From the NCBI GenBank assembly GCA_021773975.1, contig JAJFJN010000038.1, positions 1 through 64,000 on the forward strand: a stretch of 64,000 bases of DNA, read 5' to 3'. This document shows, in pieces, positions 19,974-28,982 of the stretch (position 1 is its first letter; every line of letters starts with the position of its first letter). Position numbers and translations under genes: made by a program. The notes under the pieces are model-generated. The model was not told the origin of the DNA, did not search any database, and worked only from the letters and a program-made list of their open reading frames with translations. This DNA is from Gammaproteobacteria bacterium. GTDB taxonomy: Bacteria; Pseudomonadota; Gammaproteobacteria; Chromatiales; Chromatiaceae.

Positions 19974-20408
19974 TTACAACTTTTCATGTTCAATCTTTGT
20001 GCACTTGGATTGCACAACAACCAAGCCCGCGTGACGCGCTTTTTCAGCTGATTCATGATGCGCTAATCCTAACTGCATCCAAACGGCTTTTGCTGAAATT
20101 TTAATTGCTTCATCAACAATTTGAGGAATAACATCAACCTTACGAAAAATATCAATAATGTCGACAGGCTCAGGTATTTCTGACAATGTTGAATAACACT
20201 TCTCACCCAATATTTCGCTTTTCGTTGGGTTAACTGGGATGATTTTATACCCCTGTTTTTTTAGATAGGTCGCCACCCTGTTACTGGCTCGCTCTGGATT
20301 ATCCGACAGCCCTACAATAGCGATTACCTTTGCCTCTAACAGCAATTTACGCATCTCTTCTGTTGGTGGATTAGAATCGGGTAACTCACAATTGACATCA
20401 TCACTCAT
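19974..20408 (-). CDS. CoA-binding domain protein (YccU-like)
   Basis: This 144-residue single-domain Rossmann protein resembles the CoA_binding_2 family: AIVGLSDNPERASNRVATYL near residues 30-50, then IIPVNPTKSEILGEKCY, and WMQLGL later. The ATG at 20408 is chosen because AGAGGAAG precedes it by four bases; an upstream in-frame ATG at 20432 lies inside the preceding gene. It lies 69 bases before sqr. Family members bind CoA, but the reaction is unknown. Binding of CoA persulfide would suit the neighbourhood but is speculation. Confidence 0.8.
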   Translation of the reverse strand: MSDDVNCELPDSNPPTEEMRKLLLEAKVIAIVGLSDNPERASNRVATYLKKQGYKIIPVNPTKSEILGEKCYSTLSEIPEPVDIIDIFRKVDVIPQIVDEAIKISAKAVWMQLGLAHHESAEKARHAGLVVVQSKCTKIEHEKL

Positions 20409-20421
20409 AACTCTTCCTCTA

Positions 20422-21867
20422 TTAGAAACCATATTTCAGTGCTGTATAGACATTGTCGTTATTCTGAAACTGCCCAAGAAATGTATACTCATCATCACCC
20501 CAGAAAAGATTACCTCCCGCCTCGACAGATAGATGGTCATCATATTTATAACGTAAATTTGCCCGCAGATAGCCGTCATCATCTGACGGGGAATAGAAGG
20601 TAAAAAGTGACCAGATCAGGTTTTGATTCATGGTCAGCCATGTCAATCGCGCTGTGTACTCATGCCTACTCCGATGAGCCGCTGACATACCTGCCGGGAG
20701 CGCACGGCGATAATCACCATAGTCCTCCATGCGTTCAAGGTAATACTGCAAGCCAAGGGTTAGATTAGTGGCAAGCTCCTGTTCATAGCCTAAAATCAGG
20801 CGCTGCTCACTATTATTAATCATCAGATCATGGCCATCGCGATCTTCTCTTGAGTCATAATAGCCCCATTCCATATTGGCAATACCATTAAAAACCGGCC
20901 CACGCACACTAGCACCGTATGCCGTTAAATCCGGGAACAGCGCATCTCCAGTAACTGTATCTGCCCCCCCCGGGCTTTTCCAAAAACCATCATAACCATA
21001 AAGCGCCAATTCATATGCACCTATATTTTTATATAGCCTTAAAGAAAACTCATCGTCATGGAATAGATCATTTGGTCGATCAACTTTCGTAATTGCATCT
21101 GTGCCTGTTATACGACCAAGGATTGAATTAAAATAGGCGGCACGTGAACCATCAATATAACGATCCGCATCAAAACGCGGCATATAAATAAGATCTAAAT
21201 TAGCAATCTCATGAAACAGGGAAACCTTTAATGCATCTGATGGAGCTTTAAGGTACTCAACGTTACGGCCAACAAGGAAGGCATTCCAATCCTTAGCAAA
21301 TAGATCATTGATAAAAACAAGATCACCCGTTCCCCAAGTCAGCGTTTGACGACCTAGGCGAACATCCATAAAATCAGCCGGTGAAAAAACAATATTGGCC
21401 GCACGAAGATCAAGCCAGCCCTGACCACGCTCTAAAGCAACAGTGCGGTCGGCTGCAACATCGTCATAAATAAAATCTGCTGTTACTGCGACAGTAAAGC
21501 CTGAATACTCTTTTTCCAATTCAATTTGTAACCGGGCTTCATTAAGCGGCCTACTCTTTTGGTAACGATGCTGATCAACCCATAACCCACTTCTCAACTC
21601 TGCAAAACCATCTACTGTCCAATCCTGGCCTGATAGATTGTCTCCCTCAAATTCAGCAGCATCATCCAGGCCTGCTGGAAGATCAGGCTCTAAATTGCCA
21701 TAATCAAGACCACTGGGAAGTGCGGACTCGCCAAGCCCCATAGGCACATCTGGTTCCGGTGAGAGATTTTCAAGCCCACTGGGAAGCACAGGCTCTTCCG
21801 CAGATACCATCATTGAATATGAGACAAGTGTCCATAAAAAGATGCTACGAACCACTCTTTTATCCAT
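20422..21867 (-). CDS. Predicted outer-membrane beta-barrel protein
   Basis: This 481-residue exported protein has a signal peptide ending MMVSA before EEP. Residues about 25-75 form an unusual low-complexity segment with repeated P-x-GL units (LPSGL, PMGL, LPSGL, LPAGL) and PEPD/LEPD spacers. The rest has alternating aromatic and polar strands typical of porin-like barrels (VDGFAELRSGLWVDQHRY, DVRLGRQTLTWG, YYLERMEDYG) and ends in phenylalanine (ALKYGF), the classic outer-membrane assembly signal. The ATG at 21867 is preferred over a GTG at 21879. It lies between LolA-like and CoA-binding genes and probably forms the outer-membrane part of the RND module. Confidence 0.75.
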   Translation of the reverse strand: MDKRVVRSIFLWTLVSYSMMVSAEEPVLPSGLENLSPEPDVPMGLGESALPSGLDYGNLEPDLPAGLDDAAEFEGDNLSGQDWTVDGFAELRSGLWVDQHRYQKSRPLNEARLQIELEKEYSGFTVAVTADFIYDDVAADRTVALERGQGWLDLRAANIVFSPADFMDVRLGRQTLTWGTGDLVFINDLFAKDWNAFLVGRNVEYLKAPSDALKVSLFHEIANLDLIYMPRFDADRYIDGSRAAYFNSILGRITGTDAITKVDRPNDLFHDDEFSLRLYKNIGAYELALYGYDGFWKSPGGADTVTGDALFPDLTAYGASVRGPVFNGIANMEWGYYDSREDRDGHDLMINNSEQRLILGYEQELATNLTLGLQYYLERMEDYGDYRRALPAGMSAAHRSRHEYTARLTWLTMNQNLIWSLFTFYSPSDDDGYLRANLRYKYDDHLSVEAGGNLFWGDDEYTFLGQFQNNDNVYTALKYGF

Positions 21868-21904
21868 TTTTAAATTCACTTAATTAACACCTTGTAACAG
21901 TGCA

Positions 21905-22726
21905 TCATCTCAGCTGTTGTCGTGGTGCTTTTCGAAGATAGCGTTCGGTAAACAATGCATCATCCAGTCCAATATCATATTCAACATCAGTGTATTCCAT
22001 CACCGTTTTACTTCCAATTTTTAGGTTATCAATTGAAGCTTTCGTAACCGTAGGATAGCCCTGAATGGTCTTTACTCCCAGCGCCTTGGCTACACGGTAT
22101 TTAACGCCTGCCTTATCGTAATACTCTACCTGCACAGGGATATAGCTCTGCTTGTGAATAAACATTGTATAGTAGGAAAACTCAACACCCGCCAGGTCTT
22201 TTGGTGTGTTTTTTATTACATAATAGCTATTTGTTGTTTCAACCAGCTCATGATTATCTTCATCCAAACGACGACCAGAGACATCTTCATAAAAGAAATC
22301 TGACCCAACAAAGCTGGTGCGCTTATCAGTGGCCGCAATACGTTTTACCAAGTCCAATGCTGGCAGATAGAGCCAGCGGTCATCATCCTGCTCTAGGTGC
22401 TTCCAGACCAGAAAGGCCATCTTACTAACATCAGCAGGGCGATGAAAATAGACATAAAATTTCTGGCCACCTTGATAAGCCTGCCCTTCTACTACATCAC
22501 TTTTAGCCTCATCAATACGCAGAATGGTCAGCCTTCGCTGCCGCTCACGCCCCTGGCTATCAGTAATCATCATCTCAACCTGGACACGCCCATCTTGCCC
22601 TTGGTAGTAGGTTGTCATATTACTGCGCTGCACAATTTCATCTACTGTTGGTACGGCGCTTGCCATAAGTGGCAACAGAAAAAACAGCGGCAACAATAGT
22701 GTAGCTATTTGTCTAAAAATACGCAT
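21905..22726 (-). CDS. LolA-like outer membrane lipoprotein-sorting protein
   Basis: This 273-residue exported protein has a signal peptide ending ASA before VPT. It matches the LolA-like family annotated as outer membrane lipoprotein-sorting proteins: VDEIVQRSNMTTYYQGQDG at the start, a central KMAFLVWKHLEQDDDRWLYL segment, and SFVGSDFFYEDVSGR. Members typically sit next to MMPL/RND transporters and are thought to carry a hydrophobic ligand across the periplasm. The RND gene ends four bases upstream, and the outer-membrane gene follows after 37 bases. The ligand is unknown. Confidence 0.86.
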   Translation of the reverse strand: MRIFRQIATLLLPLFFLLPLMASAVPTVDEIVQRSNMTTYYQGQDGRVQVEMMITDSQGRERQRRLTILRIDEAKSDVVEGQAYQGGQKFYVYFHRPADVSKMAFLVWKHLEQDDDRWLYLPALDLVKRIAATDKRTSFVGSDFFYEDVSGRRLDEDNHELVETTNSYYVIKNTPKDLAGVEFSYYTMFIHKQSYIPVQVEYYDKAGVKYRVAKALGVKTIQGYPTVTKASIDNLKIGSKTVMEYTDVEYDIGLDDALFTERYLRKAPRQQLR

Positions 22727-22729
22727 AAT

Positions 22730-25411
22730 TCAGCCTCCTACTTTTTTGCGAAACAGATAAGGTTCAAGCAGCGTAATTAGTGCTGGTAATATCAACAGTG
22801 ATGTAATGCCGGCCAGTATCAAAATAGCTGCGATAAAAATACCTACCGTTTGATATGGCACCAGCGGCGCTGCAAGTAACGGCAGAAACCCAACACCCAC
22901 AACAATTGCATTACGTGTAATTGCCCGTGCGGGTTCAGCAAATACATGTGCAACCGTGTCACGCCAATTGCCATACTGCTCTAAAAGCTGACGGGATCGC
23001 GATAAAAAGTGAATCGCATAATCCACTGAAAGACCAAGACTTAGCGCGCTGAGCACGGCTACCGGCATATCATAATCCTTACCAATCAATCCGATCACCC
23101 CATAAATAATCCACACCGTCACCGCCAATGGAATCATAGCCAAAAAACCCCATAGGAAAGATCGAAATAGCACGGTCATCATAACCAGAACCACAACAAA
23201 ACTTCCGGCAAGTGCTACCGCCATACCTGCCACCATCTCCTCTTGCCAGATAACATTAATATAAGTGAGTCCAAACCAACGATGAGTTAGTGCAAAGGGG
23301 GCGGGGTGATCCTGAAAATACTGTTTTACCCGCTGCTCTACAGCAGCCATGTCCTGATTATCACCACTGGTTAGCTGCACCAGCACCGTGCCTTTTCGAT
23401 AATCCGGTGTAATAAAATGCCACAGATCATGCGGACGATGGCTGTTCTGATAGGTAATCAAACTTTGCGCCACTGCATTGGCACTATCGGGAATACGAAA
23501 CGCCTCATCCTTGCCCATCAGCAATTCCCGATAGACTGTCTTTACCACATCAGCAACTGAGCTTGATTTACCCACTACATCCAGTGAGACCAAATAAAGC
23601 TGAAGATCACTGATATAACGTAATACCTCTGGTTGTTTAAAGATCTCATCACGCTGTCGCTCACTATCAACAAACAGCTGAGCTTCATCCCAAACAACAA
23701 ACGTTTCATCACTCACATTATTTAGCTGTTCATTTATATAGTCATTTAACACGCGCAATAAAGCATCTTTATTTTTTACTGCCGATACTGCCTGCCCCAC
23801 TTGGTTAGACAACTGTCCAAAGATACCATTACTATTAGAAACACCCTCTTTAGCCAGCACACTGCCCTGTATCTTTAGTCGCTGCTGCATTCCTTGAGCA
23901 TACTCAGCCACTGTCTCTGTTGAGTCACCAGGGGCAAGCTGTAAATAGGCCAAATAGGTTCCCCCAAAATGCTCATTCAGCACCTTGTCTGCAATCCGAA
24001 TCGGATGATCTGTATCAAACCATTTGATCGGATTATCATTGATATTGATCTGGCTGATACCATACATGCCCACTACCATTGCCACCCCTGTACCCACCAA
24101 AACCAATCGGGCATTGCGATAGATTACCTGGCCAGTAGCACTCAGCAGCCGACTCATCAAACCACTGTCTTGAGCATCACCTGTTTGATGGCCAAAATTG
24201 GCCAGCTTCTCTTCAGGAATAAACATGATGAAGGCGGGAATAAAGGTGATAGTCCAAAACCAGGCCAAAAACACACCAATCGCGATAAACAGCCCAAACA
24301 CCTGCACCGGTGGAATCGGCGTCATCAGCAGCGAGGCAAAACCGGCTATGGTGGTCAGGGTGGTGAAGAGCATGGGGGTATAGAGGTGCTGCATTACGTA
24401 AAGAATGGTCTCGCGTCGATCTTTACGCTTCTGATACTCATCAAAGAAATCTGACAGGATGTGAATCGCATCCAACACAGCAATCGGCATAATAAAAATA
24501 GGGATCATGGAACTCATGATGTGGATGGTATTGCCTGAGATAATCAGCAAACCCATGGTTGCCAGTGAGCAAACCATCGCCAGAATCATCGGAGCCACAA
24601 TCAACGATAATTTTTTAAAAAACCACCACAACAGCAGAAAAATCACCAGCATTGCCAATGGAGCTGAGATAGCCATCTGGTAGAACATCTCCACCCCAAA
24701 GGTATCTTCCGCCACTGGCAGACCCGTGATATGAAACTCATCACCTGAGCCCTCCCATTCAGCAATCTTCTCCAGCAGCGCCTCTCGCACTTGATAGCTG
24801 AGATGCTTATCCGTTAATGGCAGATAGAGAGCAATAGCCAAACCATCCTCACTGACCACTGTGCCATTCAGTAAAGGAATACGCTGTGCCTTTTTCCGCA
24901 CAGCCAGCGCCTCTTCCTGAGTAGTGGGCGGCTTGGGCATCAGCCAGCTGAAGTTCACTACTCCCATGCCACCCTGTTCAATATTATCCACCACTGAAGG
25001 GGCTAGGATATCTACCTCAACTACACCTACCTGCTTTTCGGGGTTTTTTGGATCAGCCCAGGTGAGGGTTTTAGCAAATTCTGTTAACTCATGGATATGC
25101 TTTAAAGAAGCCGGATTGAAGACACCCTCTGGATGGCTTGGATTTACAACACCAACCACAACCATGTCGCGTAACGTGAAGATCTGCTTATTCTCATTAT
25201 GAAAAACCCGCACTGACTCATCAGCAGAGAGCATATTTTCTGGATCTGTATCCACCCTGAGTGGATTCAATGTATTAAAGGTAGCAGGCCAGAGGCTGGG
25301 CAAGAGTGCCAGCAATATCAATAGCAGGGTAGACAGACCCATCACCCAAGCTACTATTCCTGGATGATCCACCGAGTAAAGAACAAGAGGATTACTTCTG
25401 TGCTTATTCAT
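22730..25411 (-). CDS. RND superfamily (MMPL-type) transporter
   Basis: This 893-residue inner-membrane protein has the two-fold repeated RND layout. TM1 (about 18-40) and a large periplasmic loop are followed by a helix bundle with IMPIAVLDAIHILSDFFDEY near 310-330. A second half follows with another periplasmic loop and LGLSVDYAIHFLSRSR near 795-810. Such MMPL/HpnN-type pumps move lipids or other hydrophobic molecules, driven by proton flow. It is first of a leftward five-gene run and begins 26 bases from the symmetrical palindrome at 25438-25477. AAAGGAT is a suitable ribosome site. The substrate is unknown. Confidence 0.87.
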   Translation of the reverse strand: MNKHRSNPLVLYSVDHPGIVAWVMGLSTLLLILLALLPSLWPATFNTLNPLRVDTDPENMLSADESVRVFHNENKQIFTLRDMVVVGVVNPSHPEGVFNPASLKHIHELTEFAKTLTWADPKNPEKQVGVVEVDILAPSVVDNIEQGGMGVVNFSWLMPKPPTTQEEALAVRKKAQRIPLLNGTVVSEDGLAIALYLPLTDKHLSYQVREALLEKIAEWEGSGDEFHITGLPVAEDTFGVEMFYQMAISAPLAMLVIFLLLWWFFKKLSLIVAPMILAMVCSLATMGLLIISGNTIHIMSSMIPIFIMPIAVLDAIHILSDFFDEYQKRKDRRETILYVMQHLYTPMLFTTLTTIAGFASLLMTPIPPVQVFGLFIAIGVFLAWFWTITFIPAFIMFIPEEKLANFGHQTGDAQDSGLMSRLLSATGQVIYRNARLVLVGTGVAMVVGMYGISQININDNPIKWFDTDHPIRIADKVLNEHFGGTYLAYLQLAPGDSTETVAEYAQGMQQRLKIQGSVLAKEGVSNSNGIFGQLSNQVGQAVSAVKNKDALLRVLNDYINEQLNNVSDETFVVWDEAQLFVDSERQRDEIFKQPEVLRYISDLQLYLVSLDVVGKSSSVADVVKTVYRELLMGKDEAFRIPDSANAVAQSLITYQNSHRPHDLWHFITPDYRKGTVLVQLTSGDNQDMAAVEQRVKQYFQDHPAPFALTHRWFGLTYINVIWQEEMVAGMAVALAGSFVVVLVMMTVLFRSFLWGFLAMIPLAVTVWIIYGVIGLIGKDYDMPVAVLSALSLGLSVDYAIHFLSRSRQLLEQYGNWRDTVAHVFAEPARAITRNAIVVGVGFLPLLAAPLVPYQTVGIFIAAILILAGITSLLILPALITLLEPYLFRKKVGG

Positions 25412-25437
25412 TTTCAGAATCCTTTATAAAAATAGTG

Positions 25438-25477
25438 CTTGATAAGTATATTAGTATTATCTAATATACTTATCAAG
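25438..25477. promoter_or_regulatory. Perfect 17+6+17 palindrome forming symmetrical divergent promoters/operator
   Basis: 25438-25454 is the exact reverse complement of 25461-25477, with a six-base centre TATTAT. On the plus strand TTGATA (25439-25444), a 17-base spacer and TAATAT (25462-25467) make a promoter for the DUF2892 gene. By symmetry the same elements occur on the minus strand for the RND gene. Predicted leaders would be about 36 and 30 bases. A homodimeric repressor binding this site could close both promoters. AT-rich palindromes are used by ArsR-type sulfide sensors, but the regulator is not identified. Confidence 0.7.
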
Positions 25478-25509
25478 TCTTAGGCACATAAAACATTTGG
25501 AGACACACC

Positions 25510-25710
25510 ATGAGTATAGAACGAATTGTATTAGCTTTTGCCGGAACAATGATTTTAATCAGCCTTACGCTTTCTCACCTATATTCACCTAACTGGCTAT
25601 GGCTGGCTGCTTTTGTGGGTGCCAATATGTTTCAAGCTGCATTTACCCGATTCTGTCCACTAGCAAAATTTTTAGCTAAGTTAGGCAAAAAGCCTGGAAC
25701 AGCATTTTAA
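25510..25710 (+). CDS. DUF2892 (YgaP-like transmembrane) protein
   Basis: This 66-residue inner-membrane protein has two hydrophobic helices (about 6-24 and 28-45). It shows the family pattern ERIVLAFAGTMILISL and FTRFCPLAKFLAKLG. The domain occurs alone or fused to rhodanese in YgaP and is often linked with sulfur metabolism. Its ATG follows GGAGAC and sits 32 bases from the palindrome shared with the RND gene, so the two are probably co-regulated. Confidence 0.85.
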   Translation: MSIERIVLAFAGTMILISLTLSHLYSPNWLWLAAFVGANMFQAAFTRFCPLAKFLAKLGKKPGTAF

Positions 25711-25778
25711 TACCGCTTCTTCCCGCATAATTTAATCAACTTCACTCTTAAATCCACACTATCGAAAAAGGATACACT

Positions 25779-26345
25779 ATGAAAAAAATAGCGTTATTAA
25801 CCTTAGCCGCCTGCCTCTCCGCTACCCCTGCCATGGCAGAAGACCTCACTCCACGCGTTAACGCCAGTCGGGCAGCGATCAAAGGTTTTTTTGGTGAACT
25901 AGGCGGGCAACTGAAAGGTGCATTGAAGAAGGGTGGTCCACTGGAGGCCATTAAGGTCTGCAACACTAATGCCATGGGCATCACCAGCGCACATTCTGAG
26001 AAAAATGGCTGGCAGATCGGTCGCACCAGCTTAAAACCACGAAATATGGCTAATACTCCTGATGCATGGGAGGCATCTGTATTAGAAAAATTTGAGGCGC
26101 GTAAAGCCGCAGGCGAAGACACCAAAAAAATGGAGCATTATGAGGTGGTTACACAGAATGGCAAACAGGTTTTTCGTTATATGAAAGCCATACCTACCGC
26201 TGAAAAACCATGCCTTGCTTGTCATGGCTCCAAGATTAAACCACAAGTTATTGAGGCGTTAGACAAGCTCTATCCTCAGGATAAAGCTCGCGGCTATAAA
26301 GCGGGTGACATTCGCGGTGCATTCACTATTTCACAGCCAATGTGA
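25779..26345 (+). CDS. DUF3365 c-type heme protein, periplasmic
   Basis: This 188-residue exported protein has a signal peptide ending AMA before EDL (residue 20). The DUF3365/Tll0287-like fold carries one c-heme site, CLACHG (Cys 145, Cys 148, His 149). Such domains often act as heme sensors; alone, as here, it may be a small electron carrier or redox sensor. It follows the DUF2892 gene by 68 bases and may share its promoter. It converges with a multiheme cytochrome across a hairpin. Confidence 0.85.
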   Translation: MKKIALLTLAACLSATPAMAEDLTPRVNASRAAIKGFFGELGGQLKGALKKGGPLEAIKVCNTNAMGITSAHSEKNGWQIGRTSLKPRNMANTPDAWEASVLEKFEARKAAGEDTKKMEHYEVVTQNGKQVFRYMKAIPTAEKPCLACHGSKIKPQVIEALDKLYPQDKARGYKAGDIRGAFTISQPM

Positions 26346-26352
26346 TTTAAAT

Positions 26353-26387
26353 CTTCTGGGTCTGACCATAAGGGTTAGACCCAGAAG
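26353..26387. terminator. Bidirectional hairpin between convergent genes
   Basis: A 15-bp stem (26353-26367 with 26373-26387, one G-U pair) and a five-base loop lie between the convergent heme-protein genes. It has no good T-tract, so termination strength is uncertain. Confidence 0.55.
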
Positions 26388-26405
26388 TTACGGCAACAAA
26401 ATTGA

Positions 26406-27080
26406 CTACCAGTCGAAAGGCATATCAATGTATTTGATATCGTGACGATGGGTTCCACTGGCCTTTCTATCTTCAAACTTAAACTCAAAGCCTGAGCTAA
26501 TAAAAGGGCTGTTTTGGTTGTGACACTGTTGCGTGCAGACATTGTTATCAGCTGAGGGCATGGTCATGCCGCCTACTTTCATAAAATCGTTCCGCGTGTA
26601 GGTGCCACGTTTTTTCAGCATCATTTCAGCATAGAGACTGCCAGGCCCGTGGCACATCTCACACTGCACATCAATCATCTCTGGCGTCTTTTCGACACTG
26701 ACAAAGCCCCCAGGCTTACCATAACCGGTGGTATGACAATGGATACACTCCGGCGCCTTGGTATAGTCACGATTAGGATCCAGGCCTACCTCACGTTTTG
26801 CTTTGGTGCGCACACCCGGCTTCAGCAGATCAAAGGCCTTTGACATCCGGGTTGTTACCCACGAATCAAAGTGCGGCATATGACAGACTTTACAATTATC
26901 AATGCCAATATAAGTTGGCATTTTAGCTTTAAGCTGCTCAAGCGCTGATTGCTCATCACCAGCAATAACGGAGGACTCCGCGCTAGCCCAATGCTTTTTA
27001 ATATCACTTTTTTCAGCCATGCTCATACTGGCTGAGCAAAGAAAAAACAGGGGTATCATGGAAATGATGATTTTTTTCAT
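26406..27080 (-). CDS. Cytochrome c554-like tetraheme cytochrome
   Basis: This 224-residue periplasmic protein has a signal peptide ending SMA before EKS. Four heme-attachment sites are visible: CKVCH (63-67), CIHCH (112-116), CEMCH (140-144) and CTQQCH (182-187). The fourth has three residues between the cysteines instead of two. Layout and the KTPEMIDVQCEMCHGPG segment resemble the cytochrome c554 family, which shuttles electrons in nitrogen or sulfur metabolism. The gene stands alone between a DUF3365 gene and pckA. Its redox partner is unknown. Confidence 0.83.
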   Translation of the reverse strand: MKKIIISMIPLFFLCSASMSMAEKSDIKKHWASAESSVIAGDEQSALEQLKAKMPTYIGIDNCKVCHMPHFDSWVTTRMSKAFDLLKPGVRTKAKREVGLDPNRDYTKAPECIHCHTTGYGKPGGFVSVEKTPEMIDVQCEMCHGPGSLYAEMMLKKRGTYTRNDFMKVGGMTMPSADNNVCTQQCHNQNSPFISSGFEFKFEDRKASGTHRHDIKYIDMPFDW

Positions 27081-27173
27081 TTTAGCCTCAAGATCTATTT
27101 AGGCAATTATATTCACAATATCTCATCACTACGATCATTAAACTGCCAAAAAAGAAACCTTTCTTATACGGCA

Positions 27174-27206
27174 TAAAAAAGGCACCTTGAGAAGCTCAAG
27201 ATGCCT
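27174..27206 (-). terminator. Intrinsic terminator of pckA
   Basis: On the minus strand a 12-bp stem with one mismatch (27180-27191 with 27195-27206, three-base loop) is followed by TTTTTT, 30 bases after the pckA stop. This is a textbook rho-independent terminator. Confidence 0.85.
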
Positions 27207-27235
27207 TATCACATACCGCCCATCTAAACCAACAA

Positions 27236-28837
27236 CTAACTCACGCGTGGGCCAGCAGCATTTACTTCAGGCGAAACCATATCTGCATATTCAAGAAAAT
27301 TCTCATGGAAAGCTTTAGCCAATTCTGTCGCTTTTGCCTCATAAGCAGCCTTATCTTCCCAGGTATTAGCTGGATGCAGCACATCTGACGGCACACCCGG
27401 GCAGGTTTCTGGCACAGGCAGACCAAAGATTGGATCTTCAACAACCACCGCATCATCCAGATCACCCGACAGCGCCGCATTTAGCATGGCTCTGGTCAAA
27501 CTAATGTCCATCCGTTTGCCCACACCATAAGGACCTCCAGACCAGCCGGTATTGATCAGCCAGCAACGGACACCGTGCTTTTTGATCTTGTCACCCAGCA
27601 GCCGACCATAAACACTTGGGTGCAGTGCCATAAAAGGTGCACCAAAACAGGTACTAAAAGTCGCTTGAGGCTCAGTCACACCGCGCTCGGTTCCTGCCAC
27701 TTTAGCGGTATAACCTGATAGAAAGTGATACATCGCCTGTTCAGGTGTAAGACGTGAAATAGGTGGAATTACACCAAAGGCATCACAGGTCAGCATGATG
27801 ATATTTTTGGGGTGCGTGGCAATGCCCGGGTAGATAGCATTAGGGATATGCGTAATCGGATAGGCTGCCCGGGTATTTTCAGTCAGCTTATTATCATCCA
27901 GATCAAGCTGGCGGGATTTAAAATCCATCCCCACATTTTCAAGGACGGTACCAAAGCGTCGTGTGGTCTCAAAGATCATCGGCTCTTTCTCTTTAGAAAG
28001 ATTGATCACCTTGGCGTAACAACCGCCTTCAAGATTAAAGATGCCGTTCTCACCCCAACCATGCTCGTCATCACCCACCAACTTACGCTTGGGATCAGCA
28101 GAGAGGGTGGTTTTACCGGTACCTGACAGACCAAAAAATACGGCCGCATCACCCGCTTCACCCACATTTGCTGAAGCATGCATCGACAGTACCTCACGTT
28201 GAGGCAGCAGGTAGTTCATCACGGAAAAGATAGATTTTTTGATCTCACCCGCATATTGAGTGCCGCCAATTAAAATCTGGCGTTTTGCAAAATGGACAAT
28301 AATGAAGGCTTCAGAATTGGTGCCGTCTACACTCGGCACAGCATTTAGGTGCGGTACATGTAGCACGGTAAAACGCGGCTCATCTACATCTAATTTACGC
28401 CCGAAATTTCCAGGACGGATAAACATATTACGCGCAAAAAGCGAATGCCAGGCATCCTGAGTAATGACCCGAATCGGCAACTCATACGCCTTATCTGCAC
28501 CGACCAGAAGATCCTGCACAAAGATATTGCGCCCTTCCAAATAATTGCAGGCACGCTGAAAAAGCCTATCAAACTGCTCTTCAGAAAAAGGCTTATTGAC
28601 CTTACTCCACCAGACCTGTTTTCTACTTTCTGGCTCATCAACAACAAATTTGTCATTCGGAGAGCGCCCAGTAAAACAGCCTGTACGGGTAACCAACGGC
28701 CCTAGGTGAGCCAGAAAACCTTCGCCACGGCGAATTGCATCTTCATATAGTTGACTTGTGGAAGAGTTCCAGTGAATGTCGCCTATATTGTTGAGGCCCA
28801 TCTCATTAAGTACACCTTCAAGGGCATCAATTGTCAT
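27236..28837 (-). CDS. pckA: Phosphoenolpyruvate carboxykinase (ATP)
   Basis: This 533-residue cytosolic enzyme converts oxaloacetate and ATP to PEP, CO2 and ADP. The P-loop GLSGTGKTTLSADP and the metal-binding GDDEHGW are intact. TGRSPNDKFVV and RTRP-like substrate segments are recognisable, and length matches the ATP-type family. GGGGAAG precedes the ATG. In an autotroph it may work in either direction. The gene has its own terminator and upstream gap, so it is probably monocistronic. Confidence 0.96.
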   Translation of the reverse strand: MTIDALEGVLNEMGLNNIGDIHWNSSTSQLYEDAIRRGEGFLAHLGPLVTRTGCFTGRSPNDKFVVDEPESRKQVWWSKVNKPFSEEQFDRLFQRACNYLEGRNIFVQDLLVGADKAYELPIRVITQDAWHSLFARNMFIRPGNFGRKLDVDEPRFTVLHVPHLNAVPSVDGTNSEAFIIVHFAKRQILIGGTQYAGEIKKSIFSVMNYLLPQREVLSMHASANVGEAGDAAVFFGLSGTGKTTLSADPKRKLVGDDEHGWGENGIFNLEGGCYAKVINLSKEKEPMIFETTRRFGTVLENVGMDFKSRQLDLDDNKLTENTRAAYPITHIPNAIYPGIATHPKNIIMLTCDAFGVIPPISRLTPEQAMYHFLSGYTAKVAGTERGVTEPQATFSTCFGAPFMALHPSVYGRLLGDKIKKHGVRCWLINTGWSGGPYGVGKRMDISLTRAMLNAALSGDLDDAVVVEDPIFGLPVPETCPGVPSDVLHPANTWEDKAAYEAKATELAKAFHENFLEYADMVSPEVNAAGPRVS

Positions 28838-28982
28838 ATCGTCTTCCCCATATTGTCGGGATTATTAACATCAAACCGGGCATTCCTGGACAATCTCACA
28901 GAAATAAGGATTTCCGTGCCTTAATGCCCCCATATAAAGATTGCATCTTTCAGATGCCATTATGATAACACTAACAGCCCGC

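Noticed and set aside
23969-24454. 161-residue plus-strand frame inside the RND gene
   Set aside because: Opposite strand of a clear transporter gene; low-complexity His/Gln content typical of a shadow frame.
25438-25477. Reading the palindrome as a transcription terminator
   Set aside because: It sits between divergent start codons, not gene ends, and has no T-tract; promoter hexamers explain it better.
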